A stretch of 7,829 nt of DNA. Origin: Rhizobium sp. Lineage in GTDB: Bacteria; Pseudomonadota; Alphaproteobacteria; Rhizobiales; Rhizobiaceae. Below are positions 5,714 to 7,829 of the stretch, in pieces. Both the position numbers and the translations under genes were made by a program. The stretch covers positions 1,346 through 9,174 of the forward strand of contig DNPN01000290.1 of assembly GCA_003501385.1 (NCBI GenBank), in the 5' to 3' direction. The notes under the pieces were generated by a model, which did not search any database, was not told the origin of the DNA, and saw only the letters and a list, made by a program, of their open reading frames with translations. Numbering within the stretch: the first letter of the stretch is position 1; each line of letters begins with the position of its first letter.

Positions 5714-6616
5714 ATGATGGCCAAGGGCCAAACCACGCGACCCACCCGGTGGCTGCGCAATCTGAATGCAAAAATTGCATCGATCCCGATGATCCTGATC
5801 GCTTTGGTGATCTTCTTCGGTGGCAGCATATGGACGGTCGTTTATTCCTTTACCAATTCCAAGCTTTTGCCCCGGCTGAAATTTGTCGGGCTTGATCAAT
5901 ACGATCGCCTTTGGAGTTCCGCCCGCTGGATTGTGTCGATTGAAAATCTGGCGATCTACGGGGTGCTGTCGCTGATCTTCAGCCTTGTTATCGGCTTTGT
6001 GCTGGCGGCTTTGATGGATCAGAAAATCCGGTTTGAAAACGTGTTTCGCACGATTTTTCTCTATCCCTTTGCCCTGTCCTTCATTGTCACAGGTCTGGTG
6101 TGGCAGTGGATATTGAACCCGGAATTCGGCATTCAATCGGTTATCCGCTCCATTGGTTTCACCAATTTCAATTTCGATCCGCTCTATAACCAGTCCATCG
6201 TGATCTATGGCATTCTGATCGCCGGATTGTGGCAAGGCACTGGTCTGGTGATGTGCCTGATGCTGGCGGGTCTGCGCGGTATTGATGAGGATATCTGGAA
6301 GGCATCGCGCGTTGATGGCATTCCGACATGGAAAACCTATCTGCTGATCATCATTCCGATGATGCGCCCGGTGTTTATCACCACGCTGGTCATCATCACC
6401 AGCGGTATCGTCAAGGTCTATGATCTTGTGGTGGCGCAAACCAGCGGCGGTCCCGGCATCGCCTCGGAAGTGCCTGCCAAATATGTTTATGACTATATGT
6501 TTCAGGCGCAAAATCTGGGGCAGGGCTTTGCCGCCTCCACCATGATGCTGCTCACTGTCGCCATTATTGTCATCCCATGGGCCTATCTGGAATTTGGAGG
6601 GCGCAAGCGTGGCTGA
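5714..6616 (+). CDS. Sugar ABC transporter permease, MalF/GtsB-like subunit
   Basis: A 300-residue inner-membrane protein with six hydrophobic segments (about 24-46, 79-101, 113-131, 161-187, 208-230, 271-292). The cytoplasmic EAA loop, which docks on the ATPase, is at about 192-215 (DIWKASRVDG ... IIIP). This short, six-helix form without the large periplasmic loop of E. coli MalF is usual for CUT1 sugar importers. GGAGG (5701-5705) lies 8 bases before the ATG; a second ATG follows at 5717. It is separated from the binding-protein gene by a hairpin-bearing gap and overlaps the next permease gene by 8 bases. Together with that subunit it forms the transmembrane channel. Confidence 0.93.
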   Translation: MMAKGQTTRPTRWLRNLNAKIASIPMILIALVIFFGGSIWTVVYSFTNSKLLPRLKFVGLDQYDRLWSSARWIVSIENLAIYGVLSLIFSLVIGFVLAALMDQKIRFENVFRTIFLYPFALSFIVTGLVWQWILNPEFGIQSVIRSIGFTNFNFDPLYNQSIVIYGILIAGLWQGTGLVMCLMLAGLRGIDEDIWKASRVDGIPTWKTYLLIIIPMMRPVFITTLVIITSGIVKVYDLVVAQTSGGPGIASEVPAKYVYDYMFQAQNLGQGFAASTMMLLTVAIIVIPWAYLEFGGRKRG

Positions 6617-7547
6617 CCGATCCATTATCAATCTGTCTCATTACAAAAGTCCTGAGAAGCGCCTGAAAGAAGGACCGCAGGGTGCCAAGCCAAAGCGGAT
6701 GCTTTCTCCGCGCAACATCATGCTCTACGGCATTCTGTTTGTCGCCGCCGCCTACTATCTCCTGCCGCTCTACGTGATGGTGGTAACCTCGCTGAAGGGA
6801 ATGCCGGAAATCCGCATGGGCAATATCTTTTCGCCGCCCGTGGAAATCACCTTTGAGCCATGGGTGAAGGCGTGGAGCGAGGCCTGCACGGGTCTCAATT
6901 GCGATGGCCTGTCACGTGGCTTCTGGAACTCGGTGCGTATCACCGTTCCGTCAACTCTGATCTCCATCCTGATTGCCTCTGTCAGCGGCTATTCGCTGGC
7001 CAACTGGCGGTTCAAAGGGGCCAATCTGTTTTTCGCGGTGCTGGTGGTGGGGGCCTTCATTCCCTATCAGGTGATGATCTATCCGATTGTGATTATCCTG
7101 CGCGAAGTCGGGATTTATGGCTCGCTGTCCGGTCTGGTGATTGTTCACACCATCTTCGGAATGCCGATCCTGACCCTGCTGTTTCGCAATTATTTCTCCT
7201 CGCTGCCGGAGGAATTGTTTAAGGCAGCGCGCGTGGATGGGGCAGGGTTCTGGCAAATCTATTTCCGCATCATGCTGCCCATGTCGCTGCCGATTTTTGT
7301 GGTGGCAATGATCTTGCAGGTGACTGGCATCTGGAACGACTTCTTGTTCGGCGTGGTGTTCACCCGGCCTGAATATTACCCGATGACGGTGCAGCTCAAC
7401 AATATCGTCAACTCGGTGCAGGGCGTGAAGGAATATAACGTCAACATGGCCGCGACGATTTTAACGGGTGCTGTTCCCCTGATTATCTATTTCGTCTCTG
7501 GGCGCTTGTTTGTGCGCGGTATCGCCGCTGGCGCTGTGAAGGGGTAA
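6609..7547 (+). CDS. Sugar ABC transporter permease, MalG/GtsC-like subunit
   Basis: A 312-residue inner-membrane protein starting at a GTG, chosen because GGAGGG (6596-6601) lies 7 bases upstream. An in-frame TTG at 6567 would add 14 residues but has no ribosome site. A basic cytoplasmic tail of about 35 residues precedes six hydrophobic segments (about 37-60, 110-130, 139-163, 171-190, 219-240, 280-303). The EAA loop is at 202-224 (ELFKAARVDG ... IMLP). The first periplasmic loop carries CTGLNCDGL, with Cys93 and Cys98. As I recall, a similar two-Cys loop occurs in GtsC-type glucose permeases, which supports the substrate inference. Its start overlaps the previous stop codon (shared GTGGCTGA, 6609-6616), implying translational coupling and equal subunit amounts. 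Confidence 0.93.
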   Translation: MADRSIINLSHYKSPEKRLKEGPQGAKPKRMLSPRNIMLYGILFVAAAYYLLPLYVMVVTSLKGMPEIRMGNIFSPPVEITFEPWVKAWSEACTGLNCDGLSRGFWNSVRITVPSTLISILIASVSGYSLANWRFKGANLFFAVLVVGAFIPYQVMIYPIVIILREVGIYGSLSGLVIVHTIFGMPILTLLFRNYFSSLPEELFKAARVDGAGFWQIYFRIMLPMSLPIFVVAMILQVTGIWNDFLFGVVFTRPEYYPMTVQLNNIVNSVQGVKEYNVNMAATILTGAVPLIIYFVSGRLFVRGIAAGAVKG

Positions 7548-7550
7548 ATC

Positions 7551-7829
7551 ATGAATACCAGTGTTTCTATCCGTGACCTTTCCTTGAACTTTGGCGCTGT
7601 GACGGTGCTGAAAGACCTCAATCTCGATATTGCCGATGGCGAGTTTCTGGTGCTGCTCGGCTCGTCCGGCTGTGGCAAATCCACGCTGCTCAATTGCATT
7701 GCCGGGCTTTTGGATGTGTCGGAAGGCCAGATTTTCATCAAGGACAAAAACGTCACCTGGGAAGAGCCGAAGGACCGGGGCATCGGCATGGTGTTTCAGT
7801 CCTATGCGCTCTATCCGCAGATGACGGTG
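7551..7829 (+). CDS. Sugar ABC transporter ATP-binding subunit, MalK/UgpC/GtsD-like (partial)
   Basis: The first 93 residues of an ABC ATPase; the gene runs off the window. Visible parts are the aromatic A-loop position (Phe14), Walker A GSSGCGKST (37-45, with Ser38 where most relatives have Pro) and the Q-loop MVFQSYALYPQMTV (80-93, Gln83). The SYALYP sequence is characteristic of MalK/UgpC-type subunits of CUT1 sugar importers. The subunit sits on the cytoplasmic face and hydrolyses ATP to drive import. The ATG at 7551 is 3 bases after the permease stop, with AAGGGG (7539-7544) inside the end of that gene, 6 bases from the start. The ABC signature, Walker B and the C-terminal regulatory domain lie outside the window. 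Confidence 0.93.
   Translation, partial: MNTSVSIRDLSLNFGAVTVLKDLNLDIADGEFLVLLGSSGCGKSTLLNCIAGLLDVSEGQIFIKDKNVTWEEPKDRGIGMVFQSYALYPQMTV

Noticed and set aside
6031..6048. AACGT-containing sequence in the first permease gene as a third operator
   Set aside because: It lacks the CTGNAACGTTNCAG symmetry and lies within coding sequence.
5627..6631. 334-codon open frame on the minus strand opposite the first permease
   Set aside because: It mirrors a well-supported permease gene, has the His/Gln/Asn/Asp-rich composition typical of antisense frames, and shows no domain.

Overview
The window looks like chromosomal DNA from an alphaproteobacterium of the Rhizobiaceae type (Rhizobium, Agrobacterium or Allorhizobium). 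This is inferred from moderately GC-rich codon use, a CueR/HmrR-type copper promoter, and a sugar ABC operon behind a divergent LacI-family gene. No database search was possible. No mobile element, CRISPR array, tRNA or rRNA was seen. Most of the window is ordinary metabolic and transport gene content; the interest lies in its regulatory DNA and gene junctions.

Left part (1-548): the 5' end of a copper-exporting P1B-type ATPase gene (copA/actP type) on the minus strand runs off the window. It carries two metal-binding domains with CxxC motifs. Its promoter is a clear MerR-family copper promoter: a 19-bp spacer between -35 and -10, spanned by a dyad.

Centre left (549-2897, plus strand): gnd, a complete NADP-type 6-phosphogluconate dehydrogenase, ends at a strong intrinsic terminator. 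A gene for an RNase Z-like metallo-beta-lactamase-fold hydrolase starts only 12 bases after that terminator. It converges, with 8 bp between stop codons, on a LacI-family repressor gene on the minus strand (2906-3946).

Right part (3947-7829): a 408-bp divergent regulatory region separates the repressor from a plus-strand operon encoding a periplasmic sugar-binding protein, two inner-membrane permeases and an ATPase (cut by the window end). Gene order and protein signatures resemble the Pseudomonas GtsABCD glucose importer of the CUT1 family, so glucose, mannose or a close relative is the likely substrate. Two near-identical LacI-type operators (CTGNAACGTTNCAG) lie at the two ends of the regulatory region, 283 bp apart centre to centre, which suggests looping repression. 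A 12-bp perfect hairpin sits between the binding-protein gene and the permease genes, consistent with making more binding protein than membrane subunits.

Working model: the LacI-family protein senses a sugar and controls its own gene and the importer. Sugar carbon could feed the Entner-Doudoroff and pentose phosphate routes, where Gnd acts, but no regulatory link between gnd and the importer is visible. I found no convincing previously undescribed system.
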